Source: CAYRNY01 sp964425755 (lineage in GTDB: Bacteria; Chloroflexota; Anaerolineae; Aggregatilineales; Aggregatilineaceae). From it: DNA of 8,775 nt. The notes under the pieces were generated by a model, which saw only the letters and a program-made list of their open reading frames with translations, had not been told where the DNA came from and ran no database searches. Positions 1-6,091 of this stretch are shown in pieces. Location of the stretch: the NCBI GenBank assembly GCA_964425755.1, contig CAYRNY010000033.1, positions 1 to 8,775 on the forward strand, read 5' to 3'. The position numbers were made by a program, and so were the translations under genes. Positions within the stretch are counted from its first letter, which is position 1. Every line of letters begins with the position of its first letter.

Positions 1-55
1 CGATCGTCCCCACGTTCACATGGGGCTTCGTGCGCTCAAACTTTCCCTTGGCCAT
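1..55 (-). CDS. tuf: Elongation factor Tu, N-terminal fragment (runs off the window)
   Basis: The 18 codons visible from the ATG at 55-53 read MAKGKFERTKPHVNVGTI, the standard bacterial EF-Tu start just before its GHIDHGKTT P-loop; the rest lies beyond position 1. EF-Tu is the GTPase that carries aminoacyl-tRNA to the ribosomal A site. A good Shine-Dalgarno sequence, AGGAG at 67-63, sits 7 nt before the ATG and supports this start. It follows fusA on the same strand after a 63-nt gap, which is the classic str-operon order rpsL-rpsG-fusA-tuf. The gene is too short here to judge its integrity or whether a second tuf copy exists. Confidence 0.95.
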   Translation of the reverse strand, partial: MAKGKFERTKPHVNVGTI

Positions 56-97
56 TATGCTTCTCCTAATTCTCCATCCCGAGATAATGCCTGTAGT

Positions 98-117
98 GGC
101 GCGGGTTAACCTGCGCC
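98..117 (-). other. Stem-loop in the fusA-tuf intergenic gap
   Basis: Directly after the fusA stop the transcript can form GGCGCAGG-UUAA-CCCGCGCC, a 7-pair stem with one A/C mismatch and a UUAA loop. No U-tract follows, so it does not look like an intrinsic terminator. It could be an RNA-processing or mRNA-stability element that sets the tuf to fusA ratio. That role is inference only. Confidence 0.4.
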
Positions 118-118
118 G

Positions 119-2218
119 TCACCGTTTGCCTTCGATGATCTCCTGTGCGAGTTTTTCCGGCACAGGTTCGTATTTCTCGAATTCCATCGTGAAGCTGCCG
201 CGCCCCTGCGACATATTGCGCAGGTTGGTAGCATAGCCGAACATTTCGCCCAATGGCGCTTCAGCATCGATGGCAGCGATGCCGTCGCTGCGCGTTTCCA
301 TGCCGCCGATATTGGCGCGCCGCGCGGAGAGATCGCTCATCACGTCGCCGGCGTACTCTTCCGGGACGACGACTTCCACGCGCATGTACGGCTCCATCAG
401 GATCGCCTTGCCGCGCTTGACCGCGTCTTTCAACGCCATCGACCCGGCGATCTTGAACGCCATCTCCGACGAGTCGACCTCGTGGTACGAACCGTCCACA
501 ATCGCGGCTTTAAAGCGCGTCACCGGGTACCCCGCCAGCACGCCGCTTTGAGCGGCCTCGCGGATACCGGTTTCCACGGAGCGAATGTATTCGCGCGGGA
601 TCGCGCCGCCGACGACCTTGTCCTCGACGATGATGTCTTCCTCTTCGTCTTCAGGCAGCGGCTCGACCTCGATGATCGCGTGCCCGTACTGCCCGCTGCC
701 GCCGGTCTGGCGCACAAACCGCCCTTCGCCCGTCGCGGGGCGGGTGATCGCTTCGCGGTAGGACACGCGCGGTTTCCCCACGCGGGCATCGACCCTAAAC
801 TCGCGGAACATGCGGTCAACCAGCACCTCCAGGTGCAGCTCGCCCATGCCGGAGATCAACGTCTGCCCGGTCTGCTCGTTCACCTGCACGACGAAGGTGG
901 GGTCCTCTTCGGCCAGCTTCTGCAGCGCCTGTCCCATCTTGTCCTGGTCGGCCTTGGTCTTCGGCTCGATCGCGACCGAGATCACCGGCGTCGGGAACTC
1001 GATCGTCTCCAGCACGATCGGGTGATCGGCATCAGCCAGCGTCTCGCCGGTGAAAGTCTGCTTCAAGCCGAGTGTGGCTGCGATATCACCCGCGTGAACT
1101 TCTTCGACATCCTCGCGGCGATCGGCGAACATGCGCACCACGCGCCCGATGCGTTCCTTGCGGTCCTTGGTCGTGTTCGTCACGCGCGAACCGGCCTTCA
1201 GCACGCCCGAATAGACGCGGAAGAACGCCAGCCGGCCCACAAAGGGGTCCGTCACGATCTTGAACACGAGCGCCGCCAACGGCTCGTCATCCGACGGGCG
1301 GCGCACCTGGACTTCATCGGTATCGGGCACGATGCCCTGAATCGGCGGGACGTCCAGCGGGGACGGCAGCAGATCGACAACAGCGTCCAGCAGCATCTGC
1401 ACGCCCTTGTTCTTCAGCGCCGACCCGCACAACACGGGGTGCAATTCGCCCGCGATGGTGGCAGCACGCAGCGCCGTGATCAGGTCGTCATTGCTGATCG
1501 GCTCTTCGGTCAGATACTTCTCGGTCAGCTCGTCGTTGGTTTCGACGATCGTCTCGATCATCGCCGCGCGCGCGGCTTCAGCCATCGCAAGGGCATCGTC
1601 AGGGATCGGGCCGCGTTCGATGGCGGTGCCCAGGTCATCCCCGTAGGTGACGAGTTGCATCGCCATCAAGTCGATGATGCCGTCGAAGTTTTCGCCTTCG
1701 CCGTAAGGGATCTGGATCGGCACGGGACTCCCGCTGAGCCGGTCGACGATCATATCAACACAGCGGTTGAAGTCCGCCCCGACGCGATCCATCTTGTTCA
1801 CGAAACAGATACGCGGCACGTTGTACTGGTTGGCCTGCCGCCATACCGTTTCTGACTGCGGCTCTACCCCGGCTACACCATCAAACACCACGATACCGCC
1901 ATCCAACACGCGCAAGCTGCGCTGCACCTCAGCGGTGAAGTCCACGTGCCCAGGCGTGTCGATGATATTGATCTGGTGATCGCGCCAGAACGCTGTAACG
2001 GCGGCGGACGTGATCGTGATCCCGCGCTCTTTTTCCTGTTCCATGTAGTCGGTCGTGGCCGCCCCTTCGTGCACCTCGCCCATGCGGTGGATCAGACCGG
2101 CGTAGTAAAGCACGCGCTCGGTCGTGGTCGTCTTCCCCGCGTCGATATGGGCGATAATGCCGATGTTGCGGACCCTGGTCAGGTCCAGCGCGGCGGTGAT
2201 GGTGGCGTTCTTAGACAT
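119..2218 (-). CDS. fusA: Elongation factor G
   Basis: This 699-residue translational GTPase drives ribosomal translocation and, with ribosome recycling factor, subunit splitting in the cytosol. All GTPase motifs are intact: P-loop AHIDAGKT (23-30), switch I region RGITIT (65-70), DTPGH (87-91), NKMD (141-144) and GSAL (265-268). The domain III segment LISGMGELHLEV is at 454-465. The domain IV tip reads DGSYHEVDSSEMAF (575-588), the part that enters the A site. Domain V ends at about residue 699, the normal length. The position between rpsG and tuf identifies it as the housekeeping EF-G rather than a paralogue. The gap from rpsG is 33 nt. The only purine-rich candidate ribosome site, AAGGG, lies about 15 nt before the ATG and is weak, so translational coupling to rpsG is plausible. 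No better start is visible. Confidence 0.97.
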   Translation of the reverse strand: MSKNATITAALDLTRVRNIGIIAHIDAGKTTTTERVLYYAGLIHRMGEVHEGAATTDYMEQEKERGITITSAAVTAFWRDHQINIIDTPGHVDFTAEVQRSLRVLDGGIVVFDGVAGVEPQSETVWRQANQYNVPRICFVNKMDRVGADFNRCVDMIVDRLSGSPVPIQIPYGEGENFDGIIDLMAMQLVTYGDDLGTAIERGPIPDDALAMAEAARAAMIETIVETNDELTEKYLTEEPISNDDLITALRAATIAGELHPVLCGSALKNKGVQMLLDAVVDLLPSPLDVPPIQGIVPDTDEVQVRRPSDDEPLAALVFKIVTDPFVGRLAFFRVYSGVLKAGSRVTNTTKDRKERIGRVVRMFADRREDVEEVHAGDIAATLGLKQTFTGETLADADHPIVLETIEFPTPVISVAIEPKTKADQDKMGQALQKLAEEDPTFVVQVNEQTGQTLISGMGELHLEVLVDRMFREFRVDARVGKPRVSYREAITRPATGEGRFVRQTGGSGQYGHAIIEVEPLPEDEEEDIIVEDKVVGGAIPREYIRSVETGIREAAQSGVLAGYPVTRFKAAIVDGSYHEVDSSEMAFKIAGSMALKDAVKRGKAILMEPYMRVEVVVPEEYAGDVMSDLSARRANIGGMETRSDGIAAIDAEAPLGEMFGYATNLRNMSQGRGSFTMEFEKYEPVPEKLAQEIIEGKR

Positions 2219-2251
2219 AACGGTATCGCGCTACCCTTGCGTCGTCATTCA

Positions 2252-2722
2252 TTACCAGCGATAGTGCGCAAACGCACGGTTGGATTCCGCCATGCGATGC
2301 GTATCGTCCTTCTTCTTGACCGCCGAACCCTGCCCGTTGGCGGCGTCCATGAACTCGCCCGCCAGTTTTTCGGACATGCTGCGGCCACCGCGTGCACGCG
2401 CTGCTGCCAGCAACCAACGCATCGCCAGCGATAAGGCACGTGCCGGGTTGACCTCGACCGGAACCTGATAGGTCGAGCCACCCACGCGGCGCGGCTTGAC
2501 TTCGAGCATCGGGGTCACGTTACGGATCGCCTGCTCGAAAATTTCAACCGGGTCTTTCTTGGCGCGTTCCTCGATGATGTCAAACGCATCATAGAGCACG
2601 CGACGGGCGGTGCTTTTCTTGCCGCCGTGCATCATGCGATTGATGAACATCTCGACGTGTACGTTGTCGTACCTGACGTCGGGTTCAACTTCGCGCTTGG
2701 GGGGTCTAAACCGTCTTGGCAT
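2252..2722 (-). CDS. rpsG: 30S ribosomal protein S7
   Basis: This 156-residue protein matches S7 along its whole length. It nucleates assembly of the 30S head by binding the 16S rRNA 3' major domain and contacts mRNA and tRNA near the E site. The start MPRRFRPPKREVEPD, the central EIFEQAIRNVTPMLEVKPRR segment and the C-terminal DTHRMAESNRAFAHYRW are characteristic. The start is set by TGGAG, which ends 9 nt before the ATG. It lies 20 nt after rpsL and 33 nt before fusA, in an operon. In Escherichia coli S7 represses its own operon by binding the rpsL-rpsG gap; here that gap is only 20 nt and holds little structure, so any autoregulation would need another site. No defects are seen. Confidence 0.97.
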   Translation of the reverse strand: MPRRFRPPKREVEPDVRYDNVHVEMFINRMMHGGKKSTARRVLYDAFDIIEERAKKDPVEIFEQAIRNVTPMLEVKPRRVGGSTYQVPVEVNPARALSLAMRWLLAAARARGGRSMSEKLAGEFMDAANGQGSAVKKKDDTHRMAESNRAFAHYRW

Positions 2723-2742
2723 ACTCGCTCGCTCCAGTAAGC

Positions 2743-3162
2743 TTATGACTTGGGCTTCTTCGCGCCGTACTTGCTGCGCCCTTGCCCGCGATCCGCCACA
2801 CCCTCGCTATCGAGCGTGCCGCGCACGATGTGGTACCGCACACCGGGCAAGTCCTTCACACGACCGCCGCGCACCAGCACAACGCTGTGCTCCTGCAAGC
2901 CATGCCCTTCACCGGGGATGTAGGCCGTGACCTCGATCCCGTTGGTGAGCCGCACACGCGCGACCTTACGCAGCGCCGAGTTCGGCTTCTTGGGCGTCAT
3001 GGTCTTCACCTGGGTGCAGACACCGCGTTTCTGCGGCGCGCCCTTCGGCTGGCGCGTGCGCCGCTGCGTGTACGAGTTGAAGGTGTACTGCAACGCCGGC
3101 GACTTGCTCTTCTTCTTTTTCGGTTTGCGGCCCTTGCGAACCAATTGATTGATTGTCGGCAT
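2743..3162 (-). CDS. rpsL: 30S ribosomal protein S12
   Basis: S12 is part of the 30S decoding centre and governs accuracy and streptomycin response. The 139-residue sequence opens MPTINQLVRKGRKPKKKKSK and has the conserved TPKKPNSALRK loop (56-66) and GGRVKDLPGVRYH (99-111). Lys59 and Lys103, which by my alignment correspond to the E. coli streptomycin-resistance sites Lys43 and Lys88, are both the wild-type residue. Asp104 is the residue that is methylthiolated in many bacteria. The protein is about 15 residues longer than E. coli S12 (124) because of a basic insert at about 15-43, as in the Firmicutes and Chloroflexota long form. GGAGG at 3172-3168 lies 5 nt before the ATG. It is the first gene of the str operon, 20 nt before rpsG. 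Confidence 0.97.
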   Translation of the reverse strand: MPTINQLVRKGRKPKKKKSKSPALQYTFNSYTQRRTRQPKGAPQKRGVCTQVKTMTPKKPNSALRKVARVRLTNGIEVTAYIPGEGHGLQEHSVVLVRGGRVKDLPGVRYHIVRGTLDSEGVADRGQGRSKYGAKKPKS

Positions 3163-3178
3163 ACCTGCCTCCGTACTA

Positions 3179-3193
3179 GGCCACTTGCTGGCC
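3179..3193 (-). other. Small hairpin just upstream of the rpsL ribosome site
   Basis: The transcript contains GGCCA-GCAAG-UGGCC, a perfect 5-bp stem with a 5-nt loop. It ends 6 nt before the GGAGG ribosome-binding site of rpsL. Position suggests it could influence rpsL translation initiation. No function is shown by the sequence alone. Confidence 0.4.
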
Positions 3194-3226
3194 GAAAAAC
3201 CTTTCAGCTTGCGCTAAGCATAACAA

Positions 3227-3245
3227 CGGGCGCACTGCACGCCCG
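3227..3245 (-). other. GC-rich stem-loop in the rpsL leader
   Basis: The transcript reads CGGGCG-UGCAGUG-CGCCCG, a perfect 6-bp stem with a 7-nt loop, followed directly by UUGUUAUGC. The following sequence is only weakly U-rich, so this is a poor intrinsic terminator but a credible leader structure or attenuator. Confidence 0.45.
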
Positions 3246-3261
3246 TCCCGTCCCTGCATAA

Positions 3262-3305
3262 CAAGAGACCATCCTTCACTGTGCAGCCCTCGGGGTGGCC
3301 TCTTG
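3262..3305 (-). other. Long imperfect stem-loop in the rpsL leader
   Basis: The arms CAAGAGGCCACC (3305-3294) and GGAUGGUCUCUUG (3274-3262) can pair over 12 positions, with one G-U pair and one bulged A, closing a 19-nt loop. It is the longest helix in the str leader and lies well upstream of the ribosome site. A ribosomal-protein binding leader is one explanation. I do not recognise a known leader family. Confidence 0.45.
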
Positions 3306-3335
3306 CCGATACCTCATCCAATTCGGTCGCCATAG

Positions 3336-3351
3336 CCTGCCAGCGGGCAGG
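3336..3351 (-). other. First stem-loop of the rpsL leader
   Basis: CCUGCC-CGCU-GGCAGG is a perfect 6-bp stem with a tetraloop, about 25 nt into the predicted str transcript. It is the most 5' of several stems in this leader. Confidence 0.4.
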
Positions 3352-3380
3352 GATAACGCCGGGTCCGTGAAAGTGGGGTC

Positions 3381-3409
3381 ATGTTAACAGGTCGCCGCGA
3401 CACTGTCAA
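3381..3409 (-). promoter_or_regulatory. Predicted sigma-70-type promoter of the str operon
   Basis: A perfect -35 TTGACA (3409-3404) is followed after 17 nt by -10 TAACAT (3386-3381, 4 of 6 matches to TATAAT). The predicted start is near 3374, giving a leader of about 210 nt before rpsL. The -35 begins only about 33 nt after the phosphorylase stop codon at 3442. Confidence 0.7.
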
Positions 3410-3441
3410 GACCGATTCGCCGCGTGACCGGGGGAAGCGGG

Positions 3442-5886
3442 TTATCCGCCGAGCGTCACCTCGACCGTGACCGCGTCCTTGCCGTCCGGCGGCGCGACGA
3501 TATCGCCCGCGACCGGCGTGCCGTCCACCACCAGCGCGACCGCGTTGCCCGCGCCGGCGCGCCTCACCGCGATGTGATAGCGCACGCCGCGAAAGACGCG
3601 CGTCGCGGTGAACCCGTCCCACGCCGACGGCAGCACGGGCGCGATCTGCAGCCCGTCATACGCGGGGCGAATGCCAAGAATCCACTGCGTGACCGCGACG
3701 TAGTTCCACGCCGCCGTGCCGGTCAGCCACGAGTTTTTGGCTTCGCCGTGTGTCGGGGCGTCCTTGCCTGCGATCATCTGCGCGTAGACGTACGGCTCGC
3801 AGCGGTGCAGGTCGCTGAGCGACTCGCGCGCTGAGGGGTTGATGCGGCGGTAGTAATCGTAGGCCCGGTCGCCGTCCCCGGCCAGCGCTTCGGCGATCAT
3901 GATCCAGGGGTTGGTATGGCAGAAGACGCCCGCGTTTTCCTTGTAACCGGGGGGATAGGACGATATCTCGCCCAGGTTGAGGTAATAGCGCGTGAAAGCC
4001 GGCTGGTGCAGCATGATGCCGTGCGGCGTGGCGAGATGCTCGCGCACCGCGTCGAGGGCCTGCCGCGCGCGCCCGTCCGCCAGGCCCATGCCCGCCATCA
4101 CGCACATGCCCTGCGGCTCGATAAAGATGCGCCCCTCGTCATTTTCGCGCGAGCCGACCTTCTGACCGTAATGATCATACGCGCGCAAGAACCAGCCGCC
4201 GTCCCAGCCGTGCGCGCGCACCGCGCGATCCATCTCGGCGGCGGCGTCCCGGTAGCGCTGCGCCTCGGCCTCCTGCCCCCGCCGGCAGGCGATCGCGGCC
4301 AGCTCCTGCGCCGCCAGCACGAACAGCCCCGCGATGAACACCGACTCCGCGACCTTGCCGTCCATCGTGTCCGCCGTCTGGAACGACTGGCCCGGTTCCT
4401 CAGAAAACGTGTTCAGGTTCAGGCAGTCGTTCCAATCCGCGCGCCCGATCAGCGGCAAGCCGTGCGGCCCCAGGCGATCCAGCGTGTACCCCAGGCTGCG
4501 CTGCAGGTGCTCGTAGAGTGGTGTCTCGCTGCCGGGCCGGTTGTCATACGGCACCGGCACATCCAGGATCGGCCAGTCGCCGGTTTCCTTGAGGTACGCC
4601 GCCACCGCCAGCACCAGCCACAGCGGATCGTCGTTGAAATTGCTGCCCACCGCGTTGTTGCCGCGCTTGGTCAGCGGCTGGTATTGGTGGTACGCGCCGC
4701 CGTTCTCCAACTGCGTCGCGGCGATATCGATGATCCGCTCCCGCGCGCGCGCCGGGACCATGTGCACAAAGCCCAGCAGGTCCTGCGCCGAGTCCCGGAA
4801 GCCCATGCCGCGCCCCACACCGGACTCGAAACCCGAGGCCGAGCGCGACATGTTAAAGGTGACCATGCACTGGTACGCGTTCCAGATATTCACCATGCGG
4901 TCGGTATGCTCGTCAGGCGTGGCGACCTGCAGCACGCCCAACAGCGCCGACCAGTACGCGCCCAATTCCTCGAACGCGGCATCGCCCCGCTGCGGGTCAC
5001 GATACCGCGCGATCACCGGCGCGACCGTGCGCTTGTTGATGCGCTGCGATCCGGGCGGGTCGAACCTCTGGTCGCGGGGATTCTCGTGATAGCCCAGGAT
5101 GAACACCACGCGCCGCGATGCGCCGGGTTCCAGCGCCAGCCGGACGTGATGCGATCCGACCGGGGCCCAGCCGTGCGCCACCGAATTCCCCGCTGCGCCG
5201 CGCTCAACCACTTGTGGCGCGTCAAATCCGCGATACGGCCCCAGGAACGCCTCACGCTGCGTGTCGTAGCCCGCCAGCGGTTCGGAGCAGACGAAATAGG
5301 CGAAATGGTCGCGGCGCTCGCGGTACTCGGTCTTGTGGTAGATCACGCCGTCTTCGATCTCAACTTCGCCCGTGCTGAAGTTGCGCTGGAAGTTGGTCAT
5401 GTCGTCGTAAGCATCCCACAGGTTGAACTCCACCAGCGAGAACAACGACAGGTCAGCGGTGGTAGCGCGCCGGTTGGTTAGGCGCAGCATCCAGAGTTCA
5501 AGGGTTTCGCCCAGGGGCACAAAATAGCGCACCTCCGCCGCGATGCCGTCCAGTTCCCCGGCGATCATGGTATAGCCCATGCCATGGCGGCAGGTGTACG
5601 CATCAAGCGGGCGGCGCACCGGCTGCCAGGTCGGGGACCAGAACGCGCCGGTCGCGTTGTCGCGCAGGTAGAGGTAGCGCCCGCCGCAGTCCAGCGGCAC
5701 GTTATTGTAACGGTACCGCGTCAGCCGCCGCAGCCGCGCATCGCGGTAAAACGAATAGCCGCCCGCCGTGTTGGAGATGATGCCGAAATAGGCTTCACTG
5801 CCGAGATAGTTCAACCAGGGCAGCGGCGTATCCGGGCGCGTGATCACGTACTCGCGGCGGGCGTCATCGAAATAACCGTATATCAT
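3442..5886 (-). CDS. Cellobiose phosphorylase, glycoside hydrolase family 94
   Basis: This 814-residue cytosolic enzyme should convert cellobiose and phosphate reversibly to alpha-glucose 1-phosphate and glucose, saving one ATP per disaccharide. The N-terminal beta-sandwich has the GH94 signatures YGYFDDARREYVIT, NTAGGYSFYRDARLRR (39-54) and DAYDDMTNFQRNFSTGE (158-174). The (alpha/alpha)6 catalytic domain has GRGMGFRDSAQD (358-369), the substrate-binding segment with Arg359 and Asp365, and GRADWNDCLNLN (481-492), in which Asp487 is the expected general acid. Phosphate-site segments FCHTNPW (His657) and SWLTGTAAWNY (Thr722-Gly723) are present. The whole length resembles clostridial cellobiose phosphorylase more than chitobiose or cellodextrin enzymes. 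An upstream ATG at 5940 exists, but the ATG at 5886 is preferred: AAGGA lies 9 nt before it and homologues start there. There is no signal peptide. Control is likely by the operator at 5947-5962. The strict substrate is inferred. Confidence 0.93.
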   Translation of the reverse strand: MIYGYFDDARREYVITRPDTPLPWLNYLGSEAYFGIISNTAGGYSFYRDARLRRLTRYRYNNVPLDCGGRYLYLRDNATGAFWSPTWQPVRRPLDAYTCRHGMGYTMIAGELDGIAAEVRYFVPLGETLELWMLRLTNRRATTADLSLFSLVEFNLWDAYDDMTNFQRNFSTGEVEIEDGVIYHKTEYRERRDHFAYFVCSEPLAGYDTQREAFLGPYRGFDAPQVVERGAAGNSVAHGWAPVGSHHVRLALEPGASRRVVFILGYHENPRDQRFDPPGSQRINKRTVAPVIARYRDPQRGDAAFEELGAYWSALLGVLQVATPDEHTDRMVNIWNAYQCMVTFNMSRSASGFESGVGRGMGFRDSAQDLLGFVHMVPARARERIIDIAATQLENGGAYHQYQPLTKRGNNAVGSNFNDDPLWLVLAVAAYLKETGDWPILDVPVPYDNRPGSETPLYEHLQRSLGYTLDRLGPHGLPLIGRADWNDCLNLNTFSEEPGQSFQTADTMDGKVAESVFIAGLFVLAAQELAAIACRRGQEAEAQRYRDAAAEMDRAVRAHGWDGGWFLRAYDHYGQKVGSRENDEGRIFIEPQGMCVMAGMGLADGRARQALDAVREHLATPHGIMLHQPAFTRYYLNLGEISSYPPGYKENAGVFCHTNPWIMIAEALAGDGDRAYDYYRRINPSARESLSDLHRCEPYVYAQMIAGKDAPTHGEAKNSWLTGTAAWNYVAVTQWILGIRPAYDGLQIAPVLPSAWDGFTATRVFRGVRYHIAVRRAGAGNAVALVVDGTPVAGDIVAPPDGKDAVTVEVTLGG

Positions 5887-5946
5887 CTGGATGCATCCTT
5901 TTTCGCCTGTAGAGCAGGACTGCTTGAAGCAAAAACGCACGGCGGT

Positions 5947-5962
5947 TTGGGAGCGCTCCCAA
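5947..5962 (-). promoter_or_regulatory. LacI-family operator, CelR type, upstream of cellobiose phosphorylase
   Basis: TTGGGAGCGCTCCCAA is a perfect 16-bp palindrome. Its core TGGGAGCGCTCCCA matches the actinobacterial CelR operator, whose repressor releases DNA when it binds cellobiose. It lies 12 nt downstream of the -10 element, at about +7 to +22, a typical repression position, and 60 nt before the phosphorylase start. The gene it precedes uses cellobiose, so site and enzyme agree. The repressor gene is not in this window. Confidence 0.8.
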
Positions 5963-5974
5963 GAGTTTGCTCAA

Positions 5975-6004
5975 AGTATATGCCACCAGGCAAAAGCGTG
6001 TCAA
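5975..6004 (-). promoter_or_regulatory. Predicted sigma-70-type promoter of the cellobiose phosphorylase gene
   Basis: A perfect -35 TTGACA (6004-5999) and a -10 TATACT (5980-5975, 5 of 6 matches) are separated by 18 nt. The predicted start is near 5968, giving an untranslated leader of about 82 nt that contains the CelR-type palindrome. This is the strongest promoter-like sequence I found in the window. Confidence 0.75.
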
Positions 6005-6044
6005 CAAATAACACCGTCGCGAGGAAAGAGGCCCCACAGCTGCT

Positions 6045-6069
6045 GGGGGCGCATCGCTGATGCACCCCC
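6045..6069. terminator. Strong inverted repeat after the cytochrome gene, possible terminator
   Basis: GGGGGCGCATC-GCT-GATGCACCCCC (plus strand) pairs over 11 positions with one wobble or mismatch, about 22 nt beyond the cytochrome stop. On the minus-strand transcript only a weak run, CCUCUUUCC, follows further on. A TTTTT run lies on the plus-strand side (6073-6077). It probably separates the cytochrome and phosphorylase units, possibly acting in both directions, but it is not a textbook terminator for the minus strand. Confidence 0.4.
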
Positions 6070-6091
6070 GGCTTTTTGGCAGATCGGGGCG

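Noticed and set aside
482..1855. Plus-strand open frame of 457 codons
   Set aside because: It lies wholly antisense to fusA, whose protein is conserved along its full length. The translation is rich in Arg, His and Asp with no recognisable domain, as expected for a mirror frame in GC-rich DNA.
3214..3333. 39-codon minus-strand open frame in the rpsL leader with several Cys residues
   Set aside because: It starts MATELDEVSARG and has AGG only 2 nt before its ATG, too close for a good ribosome site. It overlaps the leader stems, which explain the sequence constraint as well. A leader peptide cannot be excluded but is not supported.
3916..5481. Plus-strand open frame of 521 codons
   Set aside because: Antisense to the GH94 phosphorylase gene, with low-complexity Arg/Ala/Val-rich translation and no motif.
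5887..5940. 18-residue N-terminal extension of the phosphorylase from the ATG at 5940
   Set aside because: Family members begin at the MxxGxFDD segment, a good ribosome site precedes the ATG at 5886, and the extension has no homologous character.
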